A stretch of DNA of 64,000 nt from Kitasatospora sp. NBC_01246 (GTDB taxonomy: Bacteria > Actinomycetota > Actinomycetes > Streptomycetales > Streptomycetaceae), in NCBI RefSeq assembly GCF_036226505.1, contig NZ_CP108484.1, positions 7,597,501 through 7,661,500 of the forward strand, written 5' to 3'. Shown here one piece after another: positions 1-8,447 of the stretch (its first letter is position 1; each line of letters begins with the position of its first letter). Under the pieces are notes generated by a model, which was not told the origin of the DNA, ran no database searches, and worked only from the letters and a program-made list of their open reading frames with translations. Made by a program: the position numbers and the translations under genes.

Positions 1-1494
1 CGCAGCGTCGAGCTGCTGCTGCACGCCCGCCGCGAGGACCTGGTCGGCCACCACCCGTGGGACGTGCTGCCCTGGCTCTCCGACCCGGTCTACGAGAACC
101 GCTACCGCGCCGCGATGGTCTCCCAGCAGCCCACCGCCTTCCTCGCGGCCCGCCCGCCGGACGGCTGGCTGGCGTTCTCGCTCTACCCGGACACCCACGG
201 CGTCACCGGTCGGGTGGTCGCCGCCGAGCCGCCCGCCGGCGCGCCGGAGCCGCCGGCCGAACCCCCGCCCGGCGCCCGGACCAGCGTCGGGGCCATGTAC
301 CACCTGCTCCAGCTGGCCAGCGCGCTGAGCGAGGCCGTCACCGTCCGGGAGGTCTGCCGGGCCGTCGCCGACCAGATCCTGCCGGCCTTCGGCGGCCAGG
401 AGCTCGCCATCTACACCGTCCGCGACAAGCGCCTCCACCTGGTATCCCAGAGCGGCTACCCGGACGGCTTCCTGGACCGCTTCGAGGGCACCCCGATCGG
501 CGCCCGGGTGCCCGGCGCCGAGGCGCTCAGCTCCGGCACACCGATCTTCTTCGAGTCCGTCCACGAACTCGCCGCCGCCTACCCCGGCATCGCCCTGGAC
601 GAGATGCGCGCCTGGGCGTTCCTGCCGCTGATCGCCTCCGGCCACCCGGTCGGCAGCTGCATCATCGGCTTCGACGAGTCCCGCGCCTTCACCCTGGAGG
701 AACGCGGGCTGCTCACCGCCCTCGGCGGCTTCATCGCCCAGGCCCTGGAGCGGGCCCGGCTCTACGACGCCGAGTTCGCCCTCGCCCGCGGCCTCCAGCA
801 GGCCCTGCTGCCGCACCGGCTGCCGCGCCTGGAGAACGTCCGGATCACCGCCCGCTACCTGCCCGGCACCCAGGGGATGGAGATCGGCGGCGACTGGTAC
901 GACGCCATCGTCACCGGCCACGACCTCAACCTGGTGATCGGCGACGTCGAGGGCCACAGCGTCGGCGCCGCCGCCACCATGGGCCAGCTGCGCAGCGCGG
1001 TCCGGGCCTTCGCCGCCAGCGGCCACCCGCCGGACCAGGTGCTCGCGCAGACCAACCGGCTGCTGCTCGACCTCGACCCCGGGCTGCTCGCCAGCTGCTG
1101 CCTGATCCGGCTCACCCCCGCCGACGGCACCGCCAGGATCGCCCGGGCCGGCCACCTCCCGCCGGTGCTGCGCCACCCGGACGGCAGCACCGAGGCGCTG
1201 TACGTGGCGGGCGGGCCGCTGCTTGGCGTCGACCACTGGGCCGAGTACCCGGTGAGCGAGTTCCGGATGGCGCCGGGCTCGCTGCTCGCGCTCTACACGG
1301 ACGGGCTGGTCGAGGACCCCGCGGTGGAGATCGACCACGGCGTGGACCGGCTGCGCGACGCCCTCACCGGACCGGCCGGCGCGGCCGGCGACGCGGAGGA
1401 CGGGCTGGAACGGCTGGCGGAGCGGCTGCTGCAGGAGGTCGGCTCCACCGACCGGGTGGACGACGTGGCGCTGATGCTCACCGCCTACGGGTGA
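1..1494 (+). CDS. PAS-GAF-SpoIIE (PP2C) serine phosphatase, 5' truncated
   Basis: The frame is open from base 1, so the gene begins upstream of the window. The first ~75 residues look like the end of a PAS domain, followed by a GAF domain (roughly nt 290-760) and a PP2C/SpoIIE phosphatase domain. Phosphatase metal-site motifs are visible: GGDWYD (about nt 886-903), GDVEGHS, AGHLPPV, LYTDGL and the final DDVALM. Streptomycetes carry dozens of such multi-sensor phosphatases, which usually act on anti-anti-sigma factors. The signal sensed cannot be read from the sequence. A histidine kinase gene follows 115 bp downstream on the same strand. Confidence 0.93.
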   Translation, partial: RSVELLLHARREDLVGHHPWDVLPWLSDPVYENRYRAAMVSQQPTAFLAARPPDGWLAFSLYPDTHGVTGRVVAAEPPAGAPEPPAEPPPGARTSVGAMYHLLQLASALSEAVTVREVCRAVADQILPAFGGQELAIYTVRDKRLHLVSQSGYPDGFLDRFEGTPIGARVPGAEALSSGTPIFFESVHELAAAYPGIALDEMRAWAFLPLIASGHPVGSCIIGFDESRAFTLEERGLLTALGGFIAQALERARLYDAEFALARGLQQALLPHRLPRLENVRITARYLPGTQGMEIGGDWYDAIVTGHDLNLVIGDVEGHSVGAAATMGQLRSAVRAFAASGHPPDQVLAQTNRLLLDLDPGLLASCCLIRLTPADGTARIARAGHLPPVLRHPDGSTEALYVAGGPLLGVDHWAEYPVSEFRMAPGSLLALYTDGLVEDPAVEIDHGVDRLRDALTGPAGAAGDAEDGLERLAERLLQEVGSTDRVDDVALMLTAYG

Positions 1495-1609
1495 GCCGGC
1501 CGCAGCCGCCGACGGAGCCCGCGACTTTCGTCGGCCCGCGACTTTCGTCGGGGCGGGCAACGACGAACGGTGGCGGTGCCCGGGCGGGCCGCTTCGCTAA
1601 CCTCGCGGC

Positions 1610-3295
1610 GTGGACGCGATAGCGAAGGCCTGGTCGAGGGCGGTACGAGCGGCGCTGCCCGGGCCCTGGCGGCCCTGGACGGTGGCCCGGGAGGCCGTCG
1701 GCGCGCTGCTGGTGGGCGCGCTCGCGGCGCTGATCGAGATGGTCTCCCACACCTGCCTCTGGCCGGTCGTCGGCCTCGGTGCGGCCGTGCTCTTCCTGCT
1801 CCGGCGCGCCCTGCCCTCGACCGTGCTGCTGCTCGCGGCCGGCGCCTGCGGCTGGTTCGGCGGGACACTGCCGCTGCTGGTCTTCGCCGGCTGGTCGGCC
1901 GGCGCCCGGGTGAAGCGGGTCGGTGTGCTGGCCGGCTCGTTCGCCGGTGCCTTCCTGCTGACGACGGCCGTCAGCGCCGTGAAGGAGGCCGGGTCGACGC
2001 CGATCAAGCTGACGATCGGGCTCTCGCTGGGCGGGTTCCTGCTGATCGCCGTGCTGCCCGCGCTCTGGGGCCGCTACCGGGCCCAGCGCCGGGCACTGCT
2101 GGACGCGCTGCGCGAGCGCAACGAGCAGCTGCTGCGCGAGCGTGCCATGGTGGCGCACCAGGCCAGGCTGCGCGAGCGGCACCGGATAGCCCAGGACATG
2201 CACGACAGCCTGGGCCACCAGCTCGCCCTGATCTCCGTCCACTCCGGCGCGCTGGAGGTCGACCGCACCCTGTCCGACCGGCAGCGGGAGGCGGTCGGCG
2301 TGCTGCGGCTGGCCGCCGTCACCGCGATGCGCGAGCTGCGCGAGGTGGTCGGCGTGCTGCACGACGAGTCGAGCGCCCGGGAGCCGGCCCCGGTCGGCGG
2401 GCCGGCCGGCGCCACCGTGCGCACCGGTGGCACGGAGGGCATCGAGAAGCTGGTCGAGTCCTCCCGGGCGGCCGGGACGACGGTCTCCTTCGGCGAGGAC
2501 GGCGAGCGCCGACCCGCGGCCGCCAGCGTCGGCCAGGCCGCGTACCGGATCGTCCAGGAGGCGCTCACCAACGCGCACAAGCACGCCCCCGGCGCGCCCA
2601 TCTCGGTGGCGCTGCGCTACGAGCCGGACGCCCTGGTGGTCGAGGTGGCCAACCCCCGCGCCCCGGAGCCGGCCGAAGTGCCGGCGGGTGGCCGGGTCGC
2701 GCCGGTCAGCGGCGGTCAGGGGCTGACCGGACTGCGTGAGCGGGCCCGGCTGGTCGGCGGGATGGTGCACGCCGGGCCGACCGCCGAGGCCGGGTTCCGG
2801 CTCGCCGCGGTGCTCCCCTACGAGGGGGCCGGCGGCGATCCGGCCGCCGCCCCGGGCGCGGCCGGCGAGGAGGAGGCCTGGGTGCGGGACGTGCTGCCGG
2901 AGGTCGGGAGCGGGTCCGGCGACCGGCGGCGGCGCAGCCCGGCGATCGGCTGCGCGGTCGGCGGGGTGGTGGTGCTGCTCACCGTGCTCGGCCTGCTGGT
3001 CTGGGGTGTGGTGGCCTTCATCGGCGCCGCGGGCGACGCGACCGTGCCGCGCGGGCTGTACGACTCGCTCCAGGAGGGCACTCCCGAGGCCGAGGTGGGG
3101 GGCCGCCTCCCGATCGGCAACAGCCTCTTCACCCAGGACTACGAGGGCAGCGGCCCGACCCCGCCGGCCGGTTCCTCCTGCCGCTACTTCGTCTACGGGA
3201 CCACGGGCGGCCTGGGGAGCGAGGAGGAGGTGGCGCGGTTCTGCTTCAAGGACGGCGTGCTGCTGGAGAAGCAGCACTACCCGGCCCGGTCCTGA
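1610..3295 (+). CDS. NarL-type sensor histidine kinase with C-terminal membrane anchor and extra domain
   Basis: 561 residues from a GTG start. Hydrophobic segments occupy about residues 25-150. A HisKA_3 dimerisation domain follows, with the phospho-acceptor His near residue 198 (motif DMHDSLGHQ), then a HATPase_c domain with the N box EALTNAHKHA near 317. The odd part comes after the ATPase: a basic stretch, a transmembrane helix (about 444-472) and ~90 further residues including two cysteines, which should lie outside the cell. Kinases of this family usually end after the ATPase domain. The cognate response regulator is 104 bp downstream. Confidence 0.93.
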   Translation: MDAIAKAWSRAVRAALPGPWRPWTVAREAVGALLVGALAALIEMVSHTCLWPVVGLGAAVLFLLRRALPSTVLLLAAGACGWFGGTLPLLVFAGWSAGARVKRVGVLAGSFAGAFLLTTAVSAVKEAGSTPIKLTIGLSLGGFLLIAVLPALWGRYRAQRRALLDALRERNEQLLRERAMVAHQARLRERHRIAQDMHDSLGHQLALISVHSGALEVDRTLSDRQREAVGVLRLAAVTAMRELREVVGVLHDESSAREPAPVGGPAGATVRTGGTEGIEKLVESSRAAGTTVSFGEDGERRPAAASVGQAAYRIVQEALTNAHKHAPGAPISVALRYEPDALVVEVANPRAPEPAEVPAGGRVAPVSGGQGLTGLRERARLVGGMVHAGPTAEAGFRLAAVLPYEGAGGDPAAAPGAAGEEEAWVRDVLPEVGSGSGDRRRRSPAIGCAVGGVVVLLTVLGLLVWGVVAFIGAAGDATVPRGLYDSLQEGTPEAEVGGRLPIGNSLFTQDYEGSGPTPPAGSSCRYFVYGTTGGLGSEEEVARFCFKDGVLLEKQHYPARS

Positions 3296-3399
3296 CGCCT
3301 CGCCACCGGGGCCGCCCGGGCCGGTGACCGGTCGGCCAGCGAGATGTGAGGATGGTGGCGAGCAGCGCCACCCGCACCACATCGAGGGGATGACCAGCA

Positions 3400-4068
3400 G
3401 TGATCCGAGTCCTCGTCGCCGACGACGAGCCGCTCATCCGGGCCGGGATCAGGATGATCCTGTCCTCCGCCGACGACATCGACGTGGTCGCCGAGGCCGC
3501 GGACGGCCGGCAGGCCCTCGACCTCGCGCTGGCCCACCGGGTCGACGTCGTCCTGCTGGACATCCAGATGCCGGTCATGGACGGGCTGACCGCCCTCGGC
3601 GAGCTGCGCCGGGTGGTGCCCGGCGCGCGGGCGCTGATCCTCACCACCTTCGGGGAGCGCGACAACGTCCTGCGCGCCGTCACGGAGGGCGGGGCCGGGT
3701 TCCTGCTCAAGGACACCGCGCCGGCCGAGCTGATCCAGGCCGTCCGCGCCGCCGCCACCGGCAACGCCTTCCTCTCTCCCGCCGCGACCAGGTACATCGT
3801 GGACTCGCTGGCCGGCGCCCGCAGCGGCCCGGCCGCGGCCCGGGGCGCGTCCGCCCGGCAGCGGCTGGAGGTGCTGACCGCGCGCGAGCTGGAGGTTCTG
3901 GCCCTGCTGGGCGAGGGGCTCTCCAACGCCGACGCCGGCGCCCGGATCCACATGAGCGAGGCGACGGTGAAGACGTACGTCAGCCGGATCCTGGCCAAGC
4001 TGGGCTGCGAGAACCGGGTGCAGGCGGCGCTGCTGGCGCGCGACGCGGGGCTGGGTGGCGGGATCTGA
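3400..4068 (+). CDS. NarL/FixJ (LuxR-type) response regulator
   Basis: 222 residues. An N-terminal receiver domain has acidic residues at 8-9, phospho-acceptor Asp54 (VVLLDIQMP) and the Lys of FLLKD. A C-terminal LuxR/GerE helix-turn-helix follows (LTARELEVLALLGEGLSNAD, about 155-215). The GTG start has a GAGGGG ribosome site upstream; an ATG at 3390 is in another frame. It is the partner of the kinase just upstream, and the pair is probably co-transcribed. Confidence 0.96.
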   Translation: MIRVLVADDEPLIRAGIRMILSSADDIDVVAEAADGRQALDLALAHRVDVVLLDIQMPVMDGLTALGELRRVVPGARALILTTFGERDNVLRAVTEGGAGFLLKDTAPAELIQAVRAAATGNAFLSPAATRYIVDSLAGARSGPAAARGASARQRLEVLTARELEVLALLGEGLSNADAGARIHMSEATVKTYVSRILAKLGCENRVQAALLARDAGLGGGI

Positions 4069-4099
4069 CCCGGCCGGGTGCCCGGTGCCGGGTTCCCGG

Positions 4100-4531
4100 T
4101 CAGCGGGTGGCGATCCGCAGGGCGAGCCGGGTGTTGGAGTGGGCGACGCCCGCCTCGTGCTTCAGCCGGCGCAGCAGCTGGTCGAGTCCGGCGGCGTCGG
4201 CCACCCGGGCGCGCAGCAGGTAGTCGTACTCGCCGGTGACATGGGCGGCCTCGGTGACGCCGGGCAGTCGTAGCGCGGTGGTCTCGAAGGCGTCGCTGTC
4301 CGTCTCCGGGCGCAGCCGGACGTCGACGAAGACGGTCAGGCCCGGACGGGCGGTGTCGGCGGCCGGGTCGACCAGGGCGGTGAAGCCCCGGATCACACCG
4401 CTGCGGACCAGCCGGCGGACCCGGTCGGCCGTCGCGTTGGCACTCAGGCCCACCCGGGCGCCGAGGTCGCGGTAGGAGATCCGCGCGTCCGCGCGCAGTT
4501 CGCCGATGATTTCGCTGTCGAGGGCATCCAT
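4100..4531 (-). CDS. Lrp/AsnC-family transcriptional regulator
   Basis: 143 residues starting MDALDSEIIGELR. An N-terminal winged helix-turn-helix (SYRDLGARVGLSANATADRV) is followed by the AsnC/RAM ligand-binding domain (TGEYDYLLRARV). The frame stays open for 300 codons upstream, but that extension lies over the divergent LysE gene and has no family features, so the internal ATG at 4531 is chosen. It is divergent from a LysE-type exporter 69 bp away. This arrangement is typical of an Lrp-type activator controlling amino-acid efflux. Confidence 0.94.
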   Translation of the reverse strand: MDALDSEIIGELRADARISYRDLGARVGLSANATADRVRRLVRSGVIRGFTALVDPAADTARPGLTVFVDVRLRPETDSDAFETTALRLPGVTEAAHVTGEYDYLLRARVADAAGLDQLLRRLKHEAGVAHSNTRLALRIATR

Positions 4532-4600
4532 ACCGCGATTGTCGCGGCCCTGGCCGGTTTTCGGCCGCCGTTGTCGCGGCGGGTGGGCCACGGTGGCGCC

Positions 4601-5356
4601 ATGACTTTCGGGACGGCCCTCGGGGCCGGGGTGACGGCGACGGACCCGATCCAGGCCGTGGCGGCCGCGGCGGGGCCGGCGGCGGCGGCGCTGGCGGGCG
4701 TCGGGGCGGGGCTGGGCGTGGCGGTGCCGCTGGGGGCGGTCGGGGTGCTGCTGCTGGAGGAGGGGCGGCGCGGGCGCGCGGCCGCGGTGAGTGCGGCGTG
4801 CGCGGTGGCCTGCGTGGACGCGGCGTACGCGGCGCTCGCCACGGCGCTCGGCTCCCGATGGGCATCTACCTCCGCCGGCTGGGAGTCCTGGGCCCGGATC
4901 GGCTCGGCGGTGGTGCTGGTGGTGGTGGCGGTCCGGGGGCTGCTCGGGCTGCGGCGGGCACCGGGCGGGCCGGCGGGCCCGGGCAGGGCGAACCGGGGCG
5001 GCAGGGCGGGCCGGGGCGGCGGGGCCTTCGTGGGCGCGGCGGGCGGGGGTGGGGCGGGGCCGGCGGGCCCTCCGGTCCGGGCTTTCCTGCGGTTCACCGC
5101 CCTGACCGCGGTGAATCCGACCACCGCGCTCTACTTCGCCGCCCTGGTCACGGGCGGTAGCGGCCCGCGGGGCGGCCCGGGTGGCGCGGCCTTCGTCGCC
5201 GGGGTGCTGGTGGCCTCGCTGCTCTGGCAGCAGGGGCTGGCGGCGGTGGGCGTCTCCGTGGGCGCGCGACTCTCGCCGCGGGCCCGGGCGCTCAGCCACT
5301 GCGTCGGGTACGGACTGGTCGTGTGCTACGCGCTGCGCATGGCGTGGCCACGCTGA
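4601..5356 (+). CDS. LysE/RhtB-family amino-acid exporter
   Basis: 251 residues, mostly hydrophobic, with about six predicted membrane segments. The first carries the family pattern AVPLGAVGVLLLEEGRRG, and a later one FTALTAVNPTTALYFAALV has the conserved NP motif. A glycine-rich low-complexity loop lies around residues 125-160. The start ATG at 4601 gives the usual family length; an earlier in-frame start at 4571 is possible. The divergent Lrp/AsnC gene is the likely regulator. The substrate (basic amino acid, homoserine or threonine type) is not predictable here. Confidence 0.88.
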   Translation: MTFGTALGAGVTATDPIQAVAAAAGPAAAALAGVGAGLGVAVPLGAVGVLLLEEGRRGRAAAVSAACAVACVDAAYAALATALGSRWASTSAGWESWARIGSAVVLVVVAVRGLLGLRRAPGGPAGPGRANRGGRAGRGGGAFVGAAGGGGAGPAGPPVRAFLRFTALTAVNPTTALYFAALVTGGSGPRGGPGGAAFVAGVLVASLLWQQGLAAVGVSVGARLSPRARALSHCVGYGLVVCYALRMAWPR

Positions 5357-5365
5357 GTGACAGGT

Positions 5366-5379
5366 GTGGGCGACGCCAC
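5366..5379. promoter_or_regulatory. Candidate Crp binding site 1 upstream of rpfA-like gene
   Basis: The 14 bases fit the published streptomycete Crp consensus GTG-N6-GNCAC exactly (GTG, six bases, GCCAC). The site sits within a 22-bp sequence (5359-5380) repeated imperfectly at 5477-5498. Crp control of rpfA is reported in S. coelicolor; assignment here is by motif and context. Confidence 0.6.
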
Positions 5380-5483
5380 GGGGGCGGCCCGCGGAACCGG
5401 GAACTCCGGTGGCGGTGGTGACGGTCAGTCGGCCCGCCATCGCTCTGGGTCGACGGTGTGGGAGGCCTCACAGATGGACAGGT

Positions 5484-5497
5484 GTGAGCGATGGCAC
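5484..5497. promoter_or_regulatory. Candidate Crp binding site 2 upstream of rpfA-like gene
   Basis: A second exact fit to GTG-N6-GNCAC (GTG, six bases, GGCAC), 118 bp from the first site and about 125 bp upstream of the predicted -35 element. Two exact matches in one 530-bp intergenic region upstream of a known type of Crp target are unlikely to be chance. Confidence 0.6.
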
Positions 5498-5609
5498 GGA
5501 AATTGATCATTCGATCTTGGAAATGCGGTCAAACACGTAAATTTCGGGCACAGTTTCATGATCGATACCGCCGGTAACAGTCAACTGACCTGCGGCGTCC
5601 AAGAATTGC

Positions 5610-5639
5610 TTGAAGCCGCCCCGGGTGGGGCCGTAGCTT
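5610..5639 (+). promoter_or_regulatory. Putative housekeeping promoter of rpfA-like gene
   Basis: TTGAAG (-35, 5610-5615), an 18-bp spacer and TAGCTT (-10, 5634-5639) resemble a vegetative sigma-70 (HrdB-type) promoter. A start near 5646 would leave a 5' leader of about 238 nt before the ATG at 5884. Confidence 0.45.
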
Positions 5640-5645
5640 CATTGG

Positions 5646-5883
5646 CGGTGCAACGAGCACCACCCGGGTTCACCCCCGACGCACAGCCCGCCGACTGACC
5701 CCCGGCGCGAGGGCCGTGCCCGTTGACGCGACCGGCTCGAACAGGCCGTCGGCGAGCGAGGGTGGCCGGGGCGGCGCGGCACGTCCGACACGTGCCCGGC
5801 CGCCCGTCGAGTGAGGTGAGCGCGAAGGCCCTGCCAAGGGTCTGGTTCCGCCTGCCCGCCCGGGGCTTGTCGAGAGGACTTTC
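5646..5883 (+). promoter_or_regulatory. Long, probably structured 5' leader of rpfA-like gene
   Basis: About 238 nt between the predicted transcription start and the start codon. It contains a two-tier hairpin at 5770-5804: 6-bp outer arms, a 2x2 internal loop, then a perfect 7-bp inner stem (GGCACGT/ACGTGCC) around CCGAC. In S. coelicolor the rpfA leader is a cyclic-di-AMP (ydaO-type) riboswitch working by transcription attenuation. I cannot find the canonical ydaO core (for example GGGUGAAUC) here, so this may be a diverged riboswitch or a different element. Confidence 0.4.
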
Positions 5884-6651
5884 ATGACGATCCGTAACGA
5901 GACCGCCGCTGCCACCACCAACACCACCACCGCCGGGAAGCGCCGCAGCCGTGCCCGTCTGGTGCTGGTCGGCGGGGCCGTCGCGGCCCTCCCGGTGGCC
6001 GGCCTCGTCACGGCCACCTCGGCCTCTGCCGCGTCCACCTCGACCTGGGACGCCGTCGCCCAGTGCGAGAGCGGTGGCAACTGGAGCATCAGCACCGGCA
6101 ACGGCTTCTCCGGCGGACTGCAGTTCACCCCGTCCACCTGGGCCGCGTACGGCGGTACCGCCTACGCCTCGCAGGCCAACCAGGCCACCAAGGCGCAGCA
6201 GATCTCGGTCGCCGAGAAGGTGCTCGCCTCGCAGGGTCCCGGCGCCTGGCCGGTCTGCTCGGCGAAGGCCGGTCTGGCCAAGGGCGGCGCCCCGGCGGCC
6301 GTCGACACCGCCGCCCAGGCCGCCCCCAAGGCGCAGCAGCCGGCCAAGCCCGCCAAGCCCGCGCAGACCCCGCAGGCGAAGCAGGCCCCGGGCAAGGCCG
6401 CGCAGGGCGACCAGGCCCAGAAGTCGCAGAAGACCCAGTCCTGGAAGTCCCAGGACACCGCCAAGCCGGCCAAGCCGGCCGCCGCCGACCGGAACGGCTC
6501 CGGCGGCAGCTACACCGTCAAGAGCGGCGACACCCTGAGCGACATCGCGGCCAAGTTCAGCACCGACACCGCGAGCCTGCACGCCAAGAACGTCAAGGCG
6601 ATCGGCGGCAACCCGGACCTCATCTTCCCGGGTCAGACCCTCAGCGTCTGA
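5884..6651 (+). CDS. rpfA: Resuscitation-promoting factor with LysM domain (secreted muralytic enzyme)
   Basis: 255 residues. A long signal peptide (basic to about residue 24, hydrophobic 26-43, cleavage near ASAA at 47-50) leads into an Rpf lysozyme-like domain, STWDAVAQCESGGNWSI, with catalytic Glu62. An Ala/Lys/Gln/Pro-rich linker (about 135-205) follows, then a C-terminal LysM peptidoglycan-binding domain (YTVKSGDTLSDIAAKF...). Such proteins cleave cell-wall glycan during germination and outgrowth. The symbol rests on domain order and on the Crp-site and leader context, which match S. coelicolor rpfA. A strong terminator follows. Confidence 0.9.
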   Translation: MTIRNETAAATTNTTTAGKRRSRARLVLVGGAVAALPVAGLVTATSASAASTSTWDAVAQCESGGNWSISTGNGFSGGLQFTPSTWAAYGGTAYASQANQATKAQQISVAEKVLASQGPGAWPVCSAKAGLAKGGAPAAVDTAAQAAPKAQQPAKPAKPAQTPQAKQAPGKAAQGDQAQKSQKTQSWKSQDTAKPAKPAAADRNGSGGSYTVKSGDTLSDIAAKFSTDTASLHAKNVKAIGGNPDLIFPGQTLSV

Positions 6652-6671
6652 CGCCCGCCCCGCACCTCGCA

Positions 6672-6706
6672 CCGAGCGGCCGCCCCGTCCAGGGGCGGCC
6701 GCTCGG
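6672..6706 (+). terminator. Terminator hairpin after rpfA-like gene
   Basis: A 15-bp perfect inverted repeat (CCGAGCGGCCGCCCC and its complement) with a 5-nt loop GTCCA, 20 bp after the stop codon. It lacks a U tract, as is common for streptomycete terminators. Confidence 0.8.
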
Positions 6707-6728
6707 GCGCGTCGGTAGGGTCGACGCC

Positions 6729-7421
6729 ATGCCCCGACTGATCGGTGACGGCGAGTTGACCAGCTCGGACGTGGTCGCCAACAACACCATGAACCGCGAG
6801 CGAGGGCTCAGCGGCGTCAACAGCTACACCCGGGAGCTGGGCTTCGACCCGGCCGGGTGGTTGGGCGGCCGCTGCGGCGCCCCCAGCTGGCTGGACCTGT
6901 GCAGCGGGGAGGGGCGGGCGCTCGTCGAGGCCGCCCACCGGCTGCCGACCGCGAGCGTGCTGACGGGTGTCGACCTGGTGGGCCCGTCGGCCCCGCCGGC
7001 CGCCCTGCCGGCGGGTGCGGCGCGGCTGGAGCTGGTGACGGCGGCGGTGGCGGACTGGGTCCCGGAGCGGGCCTACGACCTGATCACCTGTGTGCACGGA
7101 CTGCACTACCTCGGCGACCAGCTCGGTGCGATCGCCCGTGCGGCGGGCCGGCTGGTGCCGGACGGGCGGTTCGCCGCGCACTTCGACCCGGATTCGGTGC
7201 GCCGGGCGGACGGATCGAGCGCCGCGCGCGCCGTCCTGACGGCGTTGCGCGCGGCGGGGTTCGAGTACCGGGCCCGGCGGCACCTGCTGGTGCTGGACGG
7301 TGGGCGGACCGTGCGCCTGCCGTTCGGGTACCTGGGGGCGGACCCGACGGCCGGTCCGAACTGGACCGGCCAGCCCGCGGTGGCCTCGTACTACCGGGAA
7401 CAGCCGATTGTTGAAGATTGA
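6729..7421 (+). CDS. Class I SAM-dependent methyltransferase
   Basis: 230 residues. The SAM-binding glycine motif appears as WLDLCSGEGRALVEAA (about residues 55-70), followed by an acidic strand end (VLTGVDLVG) and the post-motif region AYDLITCVHGLHYLGD. No substrate-defining domain is recognised. The start ATG at 6729 lies 23 bp after the rpfA terminator. The gene is probably its own transcription unit. Confidence 0.8.
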   Translation: MPRLIGDGELTSSDVVANNTMNRERGLSGVNSYTRELGFDPAGWLGGRCGAPSWLDLCSGEGRALVEAAHRLPTASVLTGVDLVGPSAPPAALPAGAARLELVTAAVADWVPERAYDLITCVHGLHYLGDQLGAIARAAGRLVPDGRFAAHFDPDSVRRADGSSAARAVLTALRAAGFEYRARRHLLVLDGGRTVRLPFGYLGADPTAGPNWTGQPAVASYYREQPIVED

Positions 7422-7509
7422 ACGCGACGTCCGAATACCGCCGGACTCGTGGGCGGCGCCGGTCGAGGATTGAGTCATGTCCGCGAACGAGTCAAGGAGT
7501 TCTGACGAT

Positions 7510-8265
7510 ATGACGATGACCCAGCTTGCGAAGCTCGACGGCAAGGTGGCCCTGGTGACCGGCGGCAGCCGGGGGATCGGGGAGGCGGTGGCCCTGCGGC
7601 TGGCCGAGGATGGCGCCGACGTCGTGGTCACCTACCAGGGCAGTGCGGAGCGGGCCGAGGCGGTCGCGGCCAAGATCACCGGCATGGGCCGGCGCGGCTG
7701 GGCCGTCCGGGCGGACAGTGCCGACCCGCAGGCCGTCCGGGCCGTGGTCGAGGCCGTGGCCGAGCGCTTCGGGCGGCTCGACATCCTGGTCAACAACGCC
7801 GGCGTCGGCGTGCTCGGCCCGATCGAGGAGCTCACGCTCGACGACGTGGACCGGGTGCTGGAGGTGAACGTCCGGGCGCCGTTCCTCTACGCCCAGGCGG
7901 CCTCGGCCCACCTGGCCGAGGGCGGGCGGATCGTCACGATCGGCAGCTGCGTCGCGAAGCACGTGGCCTTCCCCGGTGCCACGCTCTACGGGACGAGCAA
8001 GGCCGCCATGATCGGTCTCACCAAGGCGCTCTCGCGCGAGCTGGGCCCGCGGGGGATCACCGCGAACGTCGTCCACCCCGGCCCGATCGACACCGAGCTG
8101 AACCCGGCGGACGGTCCGTCGGCGGAGTTCCAGCGCGGGCTGACGGCACTCGGCAGCTACGGCCGGGTCGAGGACGTCGCGGCCACCATCGCGCACCTCG
8201 TCGGTGAGGACGGCCGGTACATCACCGGCGCCGAGATCGCCGTGGACGGCGGCCTCGCCGCCTGA
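7510..8265 (+). CDS. Short-chain dehydrogenase/reductase (3-oxoacyl-ACP reductase-like)
   Basis: 251 residues. Classical SDR motifs are present: the cofactor loop TGGSRGIG, NNAG, the catalytic Ser in TIGSC, and YGTSK with the catalytic Tyr and Lys. The ending GAEIAVDGGL is typical of FabG-like enzymes. An AAGGAG ribosome site about 10 bp upstream favours the ATG at 7510 over one at 7477, although the latter is in frame. Substrate unknown; no biosynthetic partner is adjacent. Confidence 0.9.
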   Translation: MTMTQLAKLDGKVALVTGGSRGIGEAVALRLAEDGADVVVTYQGSAERAEAVAAKITGMGRRGWAVRADSADPQAVRAVVEAVAERFGRLDILVNNAGVGVLGPIEELTLDDVDRVLEVNVRAPFLYAQAASAHLAEGGRIVTIGSCVAKHVAFPGATLYGTSKAAMIGLTKALSRELGPRGITANVVHPGPIDTELNPADGPSAEFQRGLTALGSYGRVEDVAATIAHLVGEDGRYITGAEIAVDGGLAA

Positions 8266-8447
8266 TCCGGCGTGGTCCGGTCCGATCGGGCCTGATCCGG
8301 CGTGGTCCGGCCCGTTCGGGGCGGCCGGCGGGCCGGTCGAACGGGGGCGACGGCCGGCCCGGCGCGGTGTTGCGCCGGGCCGGTTGTCGGTCCCCCCGCT
8401 TACGATCGGCCGGTCCGACCGCTCGCCCCGAATCGAAGAGGTGTGCC

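Noticed and set aside
1478..3382. 634-codon open frame on the minus strand over the histidine kinase
   Set aside because: It is the complement shadow of a GC-biased gene; composition is His/Gly/Arg/Gln-rich with no domain.
3390..3399. ATG at 3390 as start of the response regulator
   Set aside because: It is out of frame with the receiver domain; the GTG at 3400 is in frame and has a ribosome site.
4532..5440. Long upstream extension of the Lrp/AsnC reading frame
   Set aside because: It lies opposite the LysE gene, is arginine/proline-rich and has no family features; the regulator starts normally at 4531.
5646..5883. Call as a confirmed ydaO (cyclic-di-AMP) riboswitch
   Set aside because: Context fits, but the conserved ydaO sequence blocks are not visible, so only a structured leader is reported.
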